A program made the position numbers and the translations under genes. The notes under the pieces were generated by a model. The model was not told the origin of the DNA. It was given only the letters and a program-made list of their open reading frames with translations, and did no database searches. This document shows, piece after piece, positions 1-8,112 of a DNA stretch of 64,000 nt. Position 1 is the stretch's first letter. Each line of letters starts with the position of its first letter. Source of the DNA: Bacteroidia bacterium (GTDB lineage: Bacteria; Bacteroidota; Bacteroidia; B-17B0; Aurantibacillaceae); the NCBI GenBank assembly GCA_021740825.1, contig JAIOZA010000005.1, positions 46,759 through 110,758 on the forward strand. The letters run 5' to 3'.

Positions 1-599
1 TTTGTAATAACACGATACGCAATGTATGCAAATATAGGAGCGGCAATAACATCATAACTATAATGCACATGCTGTACCATAACTCCCAAAGAAACTGCAA
101 TAGCAGCTACTAAGAATGCAACTTTTAGTACTCTGTTTTGAGTGAAATAAAAAAACAAAAACAACGTTGCCGCGTGACCACTAAAAAACAAATCTTTTAA
201 ATGAAGGCTACCTGCATAAAACGTATGATTCAAAAATTCATCCCTCAATGGAATAATAGCTGTTGGGGGCTCTAATGGAATAAAAAATAAAGTAATGACT
301 CTTAATAAAGTTAATGAACCATACATTTGCATAAAATGCAAAAATTTATACGGTGATGTAATGGCATAAATAAAACCAACGATGGCGGCTGAATAAGTAA
401 CAAAAAAAATAAAATCAGAAACATCTCTTGGTTTAATAAAATTTAAGATTGGATCGTAAAACACGTGGCCTTGCCTAGTTTCAATGTAAGCTAGTAAATA
501 TGCAAAAACTACTAATACAAGTAATAATAAAAAAACAGAGATAAAGAATCTATTTCTAAAATAAGCACTCGAGAACGCAATTTTCCAGTTGTATAACAT
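1..599 (-). CDS. PAP2/sphingomyelin-synthase-like membrane phosphatase (3' end missing)
   Basis: The frame starts at an ATG at 597-599 on the minus strand and stays open to the window edge, giving at least 199 residues; the C-terminus is outside the window. It is strongly hydrophobic with several membrane helices. Two motifs match the PAP2/sphingomyelin-synthase-like fold: SGHAA at about residues 140-144 and HYSYD at about 179-183. These place the presumed catalytic triad at His142, His179 and Asp183 (the H...HxxxD pattern of the family). The likely job is dephosphorylation of a lipid phosphate or transfer of a head group in the inner membrane. The substrate cannot be told from sequence. Confidence 0.7.
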   Translation of the reverse strand, partial: MLYNWKIAFSSAYFRNRFFISVFLLLLVLVVFAYLLAYIETRQGHVFYDPILNFIKPRDVSDFIFFVTYSAAIVGFIYAITSPYKFLHFMQMYGSLTLLRVITLFFIPLEPPTAIIPLRDEFLNHTFYAGSLHLKDLFFSGHAATLFLFFYFTQNRVLKVAFLVAAIAVSLGVMVQHVHYSYDVIAAPIFAYIAYRVIT

Positions 600-721
600 T
601 GTAATACAATATTAGTAATTTATATTGCTATTGAAATTTAATTAGAGCTTAAAAATTTACCTTGTTATGAACAAAAAAGGCTGAGGAAATCCCCAACCTT
701 TTATTCATTTAAGTGATTTAT

Positions 722-1573
722 TTAAGGTAAAGTGATCGTATAAGAAGTTCCGTTGATAGTTACAACAGCTTGATCATCGCAAGCACCATTTCCAAAATAA
801 ATATATCTTGCGGCTTTTCCGCTAGGGACATGAACTAAGGAACCCTGCGTAAAATGACGGCGACATCCAATTGCCATATTTCTAATTAAAGGCGAGGTAA
901 TTGTTGATGTAAAAGAAGTGCCACTTGCAGAAGTTCCAATAGCGTTGCCAGTAATTGAATATAAGTCATCTATCCAAGTAGTTGTGGCTTCGCCTGCAAT
1001 CCATTCTCTTTGTCGCACACTTTGCCATGAAATTGTTCCTGCACCATTTGCTTTAATAATTTGAATATTAGCATTTACTTCATAAACTAAATGATGCGCA
1101 GTATTATGACCTTTATTAGTAATAGTTTTAGAACCAATTACCTGATTATCATTTGCAAAATAATTTTGTGACGTAACTGTAATCACAGTTAATGAATCTT
1201 TATACCTTCCAGTAAACGACATTATTAAAGATCCTCTTCTAGTTCTGCCATCCAAACAAACGCAATTTGTTGCTCCAAAATTTACAGTAATGGTTTTAGC
1301 GGCTGCCATGGTATCTATGGAAAGTGTTGCACAAGAAGCGCTCAATAATCCTTCGGTATTTTCTGTTTTAAAACTCGATAGCGCATATAATTTTCCTGCC
1401 TCGTCCGAAATACTTGTCATATCATTAACAGTTGTTGATGCTAACGATTGGTCTGATGCCGAACTCGTATCCTTATCTTGCTCTTCTGTATTTTTCTTTT
1501 TGCAAGAATAGAAAACGCTAGAACCTACTAAAGCTGCTAAAGCAAGTCCAAATGTTAATTGCTTGATTTTCAT
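722..1573 (-). CDS. Hypothetical lipoprotein
   Basis: This 283-residue protein has a type II (lipoprotein) signal peptide ending in a FYSC lipobox, followed by KKK and a low-complexity Ser/Thr/Asp linker, so it is probably anchored in the outer membrane or surface exposed. The rest is rich in Thr, Ser and Gly with predicted beta character and a few cysteines (CVCLDG near residue 104). The pattern resembles an abundant family of Bacteroidota lipoproteins with no known function. It stands alone, with about 70 bases to the next minus-strand gene. No enzymatic motif is visible. Confidence 0.75.
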   Translation of the reverse strand: MKIKQLTFGLALAALVGSSVFYSCKKKNTEEQDKDTSSASDQSLASTTVNDMTSISDEAGKLYALSSFKTENTEGLLSASCATLSIDTMAAAKTITVNFGATNCVCLDGRTRRGSLIMSFTGRYKDSLTVITVTSQNYFANDNQVIGSKTITNKGHNTAHHLVYEVNANIQIIKANGAGTISWQSVRQREWIAGEATTTWIDDLYSITGNAIGTSASGTSFTSTITSPLIRNMAIGCRRHFTQGSLVHVPSGKAARYIYFGNGACDDQAVVTINGTSYTITLP

Positions 1574-1644
1574 TTTTTTATTTTTTTATTTTTTTATGTT
1601 GTTGATTAGCTCATTATAGTTAAATGAATGAATTACGGACACTA

Positions 1645-2130
1645 CTAATGTAAAAAACTCCCACAACCTTTATAAAGTATTTTTTTGTAGGTGACAGAAA
1701 CCGCCCTTGATTTTTTATCCCCGTTTTTATTAATCATACATGGATTGTTTTCAATAGTAAGTGTCACATTATTGTTGGGATTTTTATCCCCCTTCACTTC
1801 AAAAAGAAATCCTTTTGGATTGTCCATTCCTTCAAATTTAGATTCTAAAACTAAACTATCCGCGCCATTATTGACTAATAAACGTAATTTATTTTCGTAA
1901 ATTTCAACAAACCAAAATGGCTCAATGCCGCTCGCCTTAAATTTTAATAATGCAGCTTCTGGTTCCTCTATTTCTGCTAGACTCATTAAAGCATCAATTT
2001 TTGACGTAGATATTTCTACACTTGATATCGTATCACCACCTTTAGTAATTGTTTTTTCCCCAGCAGAATTAACTTCCGTGCAAGAAACTAAACCGACAAT
2101 AACTAAAGAAAATAAAATTGATTTCTTCAT
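1645..2130 (-). CDS. COG3650-like lipoprotein
   Basis: A 161-residue lipoprotein with a signal peptide ending in the lipobox LVSC. The central segment ASGIEPFWFVEIYENKL recalls the 'GNEPFWxxxI' signature of the COG3650 family of small envelope proteins of unknown function. Two cysteines near the C-terminus (CMINKNG and KGCGSF) could form a disulfide, which also fits that family. No partner gene is evident, and the next gene upstream is about 200 bases away. The function is unknown; the family assignment rests on the EPFW motif only. Confidence 0.7.
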   Translation of the reverse strand: MKKSILFSLVIVGLVSCTEVNSAGEKTITKGGDTISSVEISTSKIDALMSLAEIEEPEAALLKFKASGIEPFWFVEIYENKLRLLVNNGADSLVLESKFEGMDNPKGFLFEVKGDKNPNNNVTLTIENNPCMINKNGDKKSRAVSVTYKKILYKGCGSFLH

Positions 2131-2331
2131 TATATAAATTTACAAAATATTTTTTATTGTTTTAATCTAAATAATTACGACTACAGAAATAAATTTGCTA
2201 AAAATGATTAAAATTGGTTTATAATAAATAGCATTTTGACTTTACGGTTGCTATTATTCTTATTCTTGACAAATAGATTTTAATGAAACGATTTAATTAC
2301 TTTTTTATTTTCTACATGTTGATGCTTGAAA

Positions 2332-2754
2332 TTAGAAAATCCTATTTACTAATAAATCTAGTTTATAGTGCATATCTAAAGAGTAGGTGAGTGTTGCCTG
2401 TTCTTTTAAAAATAAATAAATAACATATGATTTTTTATAGCAATTTATACCCTTTAATTTTAACTCTGAATTTTGTTGGGAATTGATGTAATAGTCTGCT
2501 TTTTCAAATAGTAAATCAGCGAGTATTTTTAATTGTTCATCATTTAATTTTTTTTCGCTGGTAAGAATGTCAATTAATTGTTCATCTATTAATGATTCAA
2601 TGTAATCTATTTCGGTAGAAGTATATTTTTTTACAGATTCACTTATTAATTCTGATAGTTTGGGGTAGTTTTCATCTCTTTTTAATCCCAATAAAATAGA
2701 CATTACTTTAGCAAACTCTTCAATTTGTTTAACTAAATAATCACGCTTATGCAT
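2332..2754 (-). CDS. Small helical protein of unknown function downstream of coaE
   Basis: A 140-residue, mostly alpha-helical cytoplasmic protein with no signal peptide. Its start overlaps the end of coaE by 8 bases (2747-2754), so it is very likely translated from the same message by coupling. The N-terminus (KRDYLVKQIEEFAKVM) recalls small helical families such as DUF6483, but I cannot confirm this. It is the last gene of the nusB-to-coaE run. No catalytic residues are recognisable. Confidence 0.65.
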   Translation of the reverse strand: MHKRDYLVKQIEEFAKVMSILLGLKRDENYPKLSELISESVKKYTSTEIDYIESLIDEQLIDILTSEKKLNDEQLKILADLLFEKADYYINSQQNSELKLKGINCYKKSYVIYLFLKEQATLTYSLDMHYKLDLLVNRIF

Positions 2755-3331
2755 GTTGTTTTAGTTTTTTAATAATTTGTAAAACTTGTGGAATTAAAGC
2801 TTGAGTATTATCATTTACAATTATAAAATTTGCAAGTGGTGATTTTCGTTCATCAGTCCATTGAGTTAAAATGCGTTTTTCAACGTCTTCCTTTGTCACG
2901 TTACTTCGCTTTATTACACGGGCAATTTTTATGAATACAGGAGCTGTTACTAAAATACTATAATCTAATTCTTTATAAATTCCAGTTTCAAATAATAACG
3001 CGGTTTCTTTTATAATTAATGTTTCGGGAGAGAATTTAGATTGAAAATTAGTAAAATCTTCTTTTACAGCCGGATGAATGATTTTATTCAATTGGTGTAA
3101 TAATTGTGTATCAGAAAATACCTTTTTCGAAATATAATCTTTATTTATTTCATCATCGCTTAAATAACTTTCATTACCTAATAAACCTATGACTTGTGCT
3201 TTTACAGAAGTATTGAAATATAATTCTTTAGCTTTTTCGTCAGAGTTATAAATAGCACAGCCCATTGTTTCAAATAATTTTGCAACGGTTGTTTTTCCGC
3301 TTCCAATGCCACCTGTTAAACCTATAATCAT
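2747..3331 (-). CDS. coaE: Dephospho-CoA kinase
   Basis: Phosphorylates dephospho-CoA with ATP, the last step of coenzyme A synthesis, in the cytoplasm. The 194-residue protein has the normal family length. A Walker A loop, GGIGSGKTT, lies at residues 7-15, and the CoA-binding stretch with a conserved HPAV follows (IIHPAVKEDF). The TAPVF and RVIKRSN segments also fit the family. The start ATG overlaps the stop of the YbbR gene by one base, so the two are translationally coupled. The position after yajC and YbbR is a conserved Bacteroidota gene order. Confidence 0.96.
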   Translation of the reverse strand: MIIGLTGGIGSGKTTVAKLFETMGCAIYNSDEKAKELYFNTSVKAQVIGLLGNESYLSDDEINKDYISKKVFSDTQLLHQLNKIIHPAVKEDFTNFQSKFSPETLIIKETALLFETGIYKELDYSILVTAPVFIKIARVIKRSNVTKEDVEKRILTQWTDERKSPLANFIIVNDNTQALIPQVLQIIKKLKQHA

Positions 3332-4296
3332 TATTTATATATTAAATATGAAATTGAGTTTGGTTCTGTTTTTGTAATTTTAACATCTGATGGTGCTCTA
3401 ATTATTTCTACCGGCAAATTTTTTCTTTTTTCTTTAATGTACTGGTAATTTACAATAGCCTTAAATGAATTTGTATTAATTGATTCATATTCTTTCATGG
3501 ATACTAAATATTTTATTGTAACTAAGTTTGGTAATAATTTAATAGTTTCTTTCGCATCATTATTCATTATTTGAATCGGTACCTTAATGCTAACTTCGAT
3601 AAGTTTATCAACATTAAAGCTTAATTGTACATCTTTTAAATTGTAATTTATAGACGAATAAGGTTTTTTTAATTGAATTGATGAGGTAAAATTTTCGTGT
3701 ACATCTTTTAAATTTAAAAAATAAGTATAGACCGAATCCATTTTTAGCAAATCCAAACTATCACCAGTTGCTGTAATGTATGCAGGATTGACAACTATTT
3801 TTGAAACGATAGAGTATCCGGATGAACAATCTACTTTTAGGTTTGCTTTTATAGGCAGCAGTTTGGTTCTTCCTTTATTAGATGAAAAAAACAACGTGTC
3901 TGGTCTAATTTTTAAAATTTCTACATCAAAATTAATAGCAGATTGCAAATTAATATTTCCATTTTTAATTGAATAAGCCTGAGCTTTAGCATTATTTTTT
4001 AGCAAATTAAAATCAATAACGACTGGATTAATTTTATTTTTAATCGTAATAAAAAATAACTTTAGTCCACTAGCTTTAATTTCTATATCAAGTACTTCTG
4101 GTAATTCTCCTACAAGAACTTTGTTACTTGGTAGATTTAAAAATGTTACAGGAACATGAATAGTGTATTTATAATTAATATTTAAAGCATGCACCATCCA
4201 AAGTAACGATGCAATGCTCAAACAAATTAAAAATGTGACAATTTTCTTGCTTAATAGTAAACGCCGAATGCGAGTTATGGCATTTGACGATTTCAT
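3331..4296 (-). CDS. YbbR-like domain protein (CdaR family)
   Basis: A 321-residue protein with one N-terminal membrane helix (about residues 17-37, IVTFLICLSIASLLWMVHAL) and a large beta-rich extracytoplasmic part that fits the YbbR repeat fold. In Firmicutes the related CdaR regulates the diadenylate cyclase CdaA; in Bacteroidota the role is not established and no cyclase gene is next to it here. The gene sits between yajC (3-base gap) and coaE (1-base overlap), so all three are one transcription unit. The assignment is based on topology, length and this conserved neighbourhood. Confidence 0.8.
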   Translation of the reverse strand: MKSSNAITRIRRLLLSKKIVTFLICLSIASLLWMVHALNINYKYTIHVPVTFLNLPSNKVLVGELPEVLDIEIKASGLKLFFITIKNKINPVVIDFNLLKNNAKAQAYSIKNGNINLQSAINFDVEILKIRPDTLFFSSNKGRTKLLPIKANLKVDCSSGYSIVSKIVVNPAYITATGDSLDLLKMDSVYTYFLNLKDVHENFTSSIQLKKPYSSINYNLKDVQLSFNVDKLIEVSIKVPIQIMNNDAKETIKLLPNLVTIKYLVSMKEYESINTNSFKAIVNYQYIKEKRKNLPVEIIRAPSDVKITKTEPNSISYLIYK

Positions 4297-4299
4297 TGA

Positions 4300-4623
4300 T
4301 TAGGTAGTTTGATTTAAAGATAAAGTTGCATCTTGAGAAACAGCATTTTTCGAAATCTTCATTTTCGATCCATCTTCAACTGAAATAATAATCGTTCCAT
4401 CTTCGTTCATTTTACTGATAGTTCCGTAAATACCACCGATAGTTAAAATTTTATCGTTCACTTTTAATGCCTCAATATATTTTTTTGTTTCTTTTGCTTT
4501 TTTCATTTGAGGACGAATCATAAAAAAATAAAATACAACTACAATTAATACTAAAGGTACTATTTGAGTTATTGGATTTCCTCCAGCTGCGCCGCCACCC
4601 ATTAAGATTACTAAATTGTTCAT
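4300..4623 (-). CDS. yajC: Preprotein translocase subunit YajC
   Basis: Accessory subunit of the SecDF-YajC complex in the inner membrane, which helps Sec-dependent export. The 107-residue protein has the hallmark layout: a short N-terminus, one membrane helix (about residues 19-36) ending in FYFFMIRPQ, then a basic stretch and a small soluble domain with the motif DKILTIGGIYGTI. It lies between DUF1573 and YbbR in the housekeeping run, the usual place in Bacteroidota. Length and motif are standard. Confidence 0.96.
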   Translation of the reverse strand: MNNLVILMGGGAAGGNPITQIVPLVLIVVVFYFFMIRPQMKKAKETKKYIEALKVNDKILTIGGIYGTISKMNEDGTIIISVEDGSKMKISKNAVSQDATLSLNQTT

Positions 4624-4667
4624 GTTTTTTTTGGTTATATTATTTGTTATTGGTTGATTTTTATTTG

Positions 4668-5147
4668 TTAGTGCGCCGTAGGCAATTCGCTTGGATTAGC
4701 GCTTGTAGGCACAATAATGTTTGCTTTAATGTAAATGATTCGAGTACTTGGTTCACAATTAGTAACTATAGTTACTGATTTTTCTACAACACCTGATTTA
4801 CCTTCACTTGCAAAAACAACATTTATGATTGCTTCTTCACCGGGTAAAATTGGTTTTTTAGGATATTCAGGAATAGTACAGCCGCAGCTGCCATTGGCAG
4901 ATGAAATAATTAAATTTGATCCCCCTGTGTTTTTTAATTTAAAACCATATGCAACTTTTTCACCTTGAGTTATACGCCCAAAATCATGAGTTTCTTCTTC
5001 AAATTTAATTTCAGGTAAGTCTGCATTTGTAGTTCCATCAGCAGATTTTGTGTTCATGACATCATTTGTAGTAATTTCTGAGTTTTGTTCCTTACACGAA
5101 CTCGTAATAATTAAAACGGATGCTACTAAAATATAAATTGCTTTCAT
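4668..5147 (-). CDS. DUF1573 lipoprotein
   Basis: A 159-residue lipoprotein with lipobox ITSSC (Cys18), followed by an Ig-like DUF1573 domain. Diagnostic pieces are FEEETHDFGRITQGEK, the Cys pair SCGCTIPE and VVFASEGKSG. DUF1573 proteins are common envelope proteins in Bacteroidota with no firm biochemical role. The gene is 44 bases upstream of yajC and downstream of nusB, a neighbourhood often conserved in the phylum, so a link to protein export or envelope upkeep is plausible but inferred. Confidence 0.92.
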   Translation of the reverse strand: MKAIYILVASVLIITSSCKEQNSEITTNDVMNTKSADGTTNADLPEIKFEEETHDFGRITQGEKVAYGFKLKNTGGSNLIISSANGSCGCTIPEYPKKPILPGEEAIINVVFASEGKSGVVEKSVTIVTNCEPSTRIIYIKANIIVPTSANPSELPTAH

Positions 5148-5248
5148 TTTTATTTAAATTGGAAGCAAATTTAGGATTTTAAAACGTTTTATTCATAAAA
5201 ATTATAATTTTTTATAATTCAAAATAATGTTTGATTTCGGCATTTAAA

Positions 5249-5815
5249 TCATGATTCAAGCCAATTTTTAATCATTACTTCTCCAAATTCGGATAGAATA
5301 GACTCTGGATGAAATTGTACACCCCGAACATCGTAAGTATCGTGTTTTATAGCCATTATGTTTCCATCAAAATCAGTTGCTGTAATTTTTAAGCATGCTG
5401 GTAATTGATTTTTATGAATGACCCATGAGTGATAGCGTCCAACTGTAAAGGTTGTTGGACAATTTTTAAAAATTAAATCTTCTTTAATAATATTTATTGG
5501 AGTTGCAATTCCATGAAATACAGTATCCAAGTTTTTAAGAGTTGCTCCAAAACATTCGCCAATGGCTTGCAAACCCAAGCATACTCCAAAAATACTTTTT
5601 GAAGCACTATATTTTTTTAATAACTCAGGCATAATGCCTGCATTTTTAGGAAGTCCTGGCCCAGGTGAAAGCAAAATTTTATTGTAACTTGAAACTTCAC
5701 TTAAAGTAATTTTATTATTTCTAATCACATCAAAATCAATAGCGCTTACCTTTTCGATTAAATGAACCAAATTATAGGTAAAACTATCGTAATTATCTAA
5801 CACTAATAATTTCAA
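5249..5815 (-). CDS. Anthranilate/aminodeoxychorismate synthase glutaminase subunit
   Basis: Class I glutamine amidotransferase that hydrolyses glutamine and passes ammonia to a chorismate-using partner (PabB for folate, TrpE for tryptophan). At 188 residues it is full length. Motifs are DNYDSFTYNL at the N-terminus, the oxyanion/nucleophile region GVCLGLQ with Cys79, and GVQFHPES with His169 and Glu171, completing the Cys-His-Glu triad. No pabB, trpE or other pathway gene is nearby, so PabA and TrpG cannot be separated. Its position between nusB and DUF1573 looks like an insertion into the housekeeping run. Confidence 0.9.
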   Translation of the reverse strand: MKLLVLDNYDSFTYNLVHLIEKVSAIDFDVIRNNKITLSEVSSYNKILLSPGPGLPKNAGIMPELLKKYSASKSIFGVCLGLQAIGECFGATLKNLDTVFHGIATPINIIKEDLIFKNCPTTFTVGRYHSWVIHKNQLPACLKITATDFDGNIMAIKHDTYDVRGVQFHPESILSEFGEVMIKNWLES

Positions 5816-5842
5816 CTGATTTAGTTTTAATTTACATGAAAA

Positions 5843-6784
5843 TTATTTCCCTTCCATTAAACCTCTTCCGGTTTTTTGAATTTTGTTATCGTGTTTTAAA
5901 TCCGCAATAATTTTATCTAAAACTCCGTTAATAAAAGTTTTACTATTTGGTGTGCTATATTCTTTAGAAATGTCAATGTATTCATTTAACGAAACTTTTA
6001 CTGGTACATTATTTACATGCAAAAATTCAGCAATTGCCATTTTCATTAATAGCACATCCATTGCGGCAATTCTCTCTAATTCCCAGTTTTTAGTTTTATC
6101 GTCTATGATTTTGTCATATTCTTTATCGCCAGCAATTGTTTTACGAAATAACGTGGAAATAAATTGAGTATCATCTTCAGCATCTTTATATAATGGCACC
6201 AGTTTTAATGATCCTGTAAAGTTTTCAAACGTTCTTGATACCATTGAAAATGCTCCGTAAGTATCATCAGCCCAATGAATATTTTTTTCTTCAAATAAAT
6301 GATTTAATAAGTCGTGCTCATATAAAAATTCAGTAGCTACTGATATTAAAAATTGCTTATCTTCTTTGGCTGATGGGTTTGTTGACGCCATATAATTTTT
6401 ATATAAATCAGTTGTTCTTAATTCTGCATATAATTTACGCACTAAATCAAAATCACTTTGCCACGAAATTTTTCGGTTAAGCACTTCTGTTTTTAGTTCA
6501 GAACTATGAGTTAAATGAGTTAAAACAACATTATCAATGAATCTTAAATTTGGATCTAAGTCTTCTTTAGTTGGTAGTCGTTTGTTTTTATTTTCTTCAG
6601 TTACCAATAATGCAGTATGATGCATATCGGTAAATAAAACTAAAACGTAAATATATAAATCATAAATTTTATCTAAACTCTTGAATAATTCTTTTTCATA
6701 AAATGCAATATCTGGTTTGTCTTGTTGAAAATAAGAATACAAAGTTTGCATTGTTTTTATTCGTAGGTAGCGTCTGTTTAGCAT
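5843..6784 (-). CDS. nusB: Transcription antitermination factor NusB (long Bacteroidota form)
   Basis: NusB binds boxA RNA with NusE (S10) and supports antitermination in rRNA operons. At 313 residues it is more than twice the E. coli length (139). The start MLNRRYLRIKTMQTLYSY matches the NusB N-terminal helix, and the C-terminal part (about residues 215-300) contains AAMDVLLMKMAIAEFL and PVKVSLNEYIDISKEYS, the classical NusB helices. The middle (about 40-210) is an added helical region usual for this phylum. It follows leucine dehydrogenase, with a palindromic repeat in the gap. Confidence 0.94.
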   Translation of the reverse strand: MLNRRYLRIKTMQTLYSYFQQDKPDIAFYEKELFKSLDKIYDLYIYVLVLFTDMHHTALLVTEENKNKRLPTKEDLDPNLRFIDNVVLTHLTHSSELKTEVLNRKISWQSDFDLVRKLYAELRTTDLYKNYMASTNPSAKEDKQFLISVATEFLYEHDLLNHLFEEKNIHWADDTYGAFSMVSRTFENFTGSLKLVPLYKDAEDDTQFISTLFRKTIAGDKEYDKIIDDKTKNWELERIAAMDVLLMKMAIAEFLHVNNVPVKVSLNEYIDISKEYSTPNSKTFINGVLDKIIADLKHDNKIQKTGRGLMEGK

Positions 6785-6848
6785 AAAGAACGATTTTTAG
6801 TTTGGTTGTTGGGTTTTGTGTTATATTTTTTGTACTTGATTTTAGTTC

Positions 6849-6906
6849 TGTCACATCTAGCGCAGTCGAGCTACGATGTGTGTTCTCGACTGCGCTCGAA
6901 CTGACA
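6849..6906. repeat. Palindromic intergenic repeat (REP-like)
   Basis: A perfect 12-base inverted repeat, agcgcagtcgag (6859-6870) and ctcgactgcgct (6885-6896), with a 14-base loop. It is flanked by an outer 5-base pair, tgtca (6849-6853) and tgaca (6902-6906), across a 5x5 internal loop. It is much more GC-rich than its surroundings and ends on the base before the leucine dehydrogenase stop codon. It looks like one unit of a dispersed palindromic repeat; a related half-site is at 34221-34233. It may also work as a terminator or RNA-stabilising hairpin for the upstream gene. Confidence 0.8.
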
Positions 6907-8010
6907 TTAGATCACTGCATTAATTCTTGCAATACTTTCTATGCGTTGTTCAGCTATTTTATTAGCAGCGGCATAAGTTGGTATATTTTGAGCTTTAGCT
7001 GTCTGAATAATGTTCCAAGTTGTATCATATATTTTTTCAGCATGAGCTAAAGCACGTTCTCTGTTATAGCCTTCTAATTCATAATATACATTTATAATAC
7101 CGCCGGCATTAACCACAAAATCAGGAGCGTACAAAATACCTTTTGATAATACTAATTCACCGTGCTTTTTCTCATCAGCTAATTGATTATTAGCTGCACC
7201 GCAAATTACTTTACATTTTAATTTCGATAAAGTTTCATCATTAACAGTTGCTCCTAAAGCGCAAGGGGCATAAATGTCAATATCTAAATCAAACATTTTA
7301 TCTGCGGTTACAAATTCAGCTTTAAATTTATCTACTGATGCTTTAATGCGCTCTTCGCTAATATCATTAATATAAACTTTAGCACCTTCTTTGGTTAAGT
7401 AATCTACTAATGTTTCTCCAACATGACCAATGCCTTGTACTAATACTTTTTTACCACTTAAACTATCGCTTCCAAATGCTTCTTTGGTGCTAGCTTTCAT
7501 ACTAACGTAAACGCCATAAGCAGTAACTGGAGATGGATCACCACTTCCCCCCATATTTTCGGGTAGGCCGCTAACATGGTCAGTTTCCATTTTAATTATT
7601 TCCATGTCACGGCTAGTCATTGCAACATCTTCGGCAGTTATATATTTTCCACCAAGACTATTCACAAATTTTCCAAAACGACGTAGCAACGCTTCTGTTT
7701 TTATTTTTTTTGAATCTCCAATAATAACTGCTTTTCCGCCACCTAAATTTAAACCAGCAACGGATGATTTATAGGTCATTCCTCTCGATAAACGCAAAAC
7801 ATCCGTTAATGCTTCCATTTCGTTATTATAATTCCACATTCGAGTACCACCTAAAGATGGACCTAACACAGTGTTATGAATAGCAATAATAGCTTTTAAT
7901 CCGGTTGCATTATCATTACAAAAAAGTATTTGTTCATGATTATTGGCTAACATTTGTCCAATTACAGGATTTTGCGCTAAGCTCGAATCTTTGATATCTT
8001 TTACTTCCAT
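6907..8010 (-). CDS. Leucine dehydrogenase (Glu/Leu/Phe/Val dehydrogenase family)
   Basis: NAD-dependent oxidative deamination of branched-chain amino acids to 2-oxo acids and ammonia. The 367-residue protein has the family's two catalytic lysines in context: Lys81 (GMTYK) and Lys93 (LNLGGGK), with the same 12-residue spacing as Bacillus leucine dehydrogenase. A Rossmann glycine motif, QGIGHVGE, follows at about residue 193. The C-terminus has VVNAGGIINVYYE, typical of the family. It is the first gene of the minus-strand run to coaE, though a hairpin repeat separates it from nusB. Confidence 0.93.
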   Translation of the reverse strand: MEVKDIKDSSLAQNPVIGQMLANNHEQILFCNDNATGLKAIIAIHNTVLGPSLGGTRMWNYNNEMEALTDVLRLSRGMTYKSSVAGLNLGGGKAVIIGDSKKIKTEALLRRFGKFVNSLGGKYITAEDVAMTSRDMEIIKMETDHVSGLPENMGGSGDPSPVTAYGVYVSMKASTKEAFGSDSLSGKKVLVQGIGHVGETLVDYLTKEGAKVYINDISEERIKASVDKFKAEFVTADKMFDLDIDIYAPCALGATVNDETLSKLKCKVICGAANNQLADEKKHGELVLSKGILYAPDFVVNAGGIINVYYELEGYNRERALAHAEKIYDTTWNIIQTAKAQNIPTYAAANKIAEQRIESIARINAVI

Positions 8011-8095
8011 AGTGGAGTGCTTTAAATTCGCCGCTAATTTATGATTTATTTGGGTAGAAAATAATTTTTATAAATAAGATTTAAAAAGCATTGAT

Positions 8096-8103
8096 TAAAT
8101 TTG
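8096..8103 (+). promoter_or_regulatory. Bacteroidota -7 promoter element upstream of the PagL-like gene
   Basis: TAAATTTG matches the Bacteroidota sigma-ABfr -7 consensus TAnnTTTG exactly. It lies only 9 bases before the proposed TTG start, so transcription from it would give a nearly leaderless message. That leaves some doubt about either the promoter or the start codon. No clear TTTG -33 element is seen. Confidence 0.4.
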
Positions 8104-8112
8104 TAAAGCATT

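Noticed and set aside
5200..5219. Small AT-only hairpin upstream of DUF1573 (aattataa/ttataatt)
   Set aside because: Eight A-T pairs in very AT-rich DNA are expected by chance, and it is not followed by a functional context.
6802..7050. Plus-strand open frame over the palindromic repeat and the leucine dehydrogenase 3' end
   Set aside because: It runs through the repeat and an established gene on the opposite strand, with no sensible protein features.
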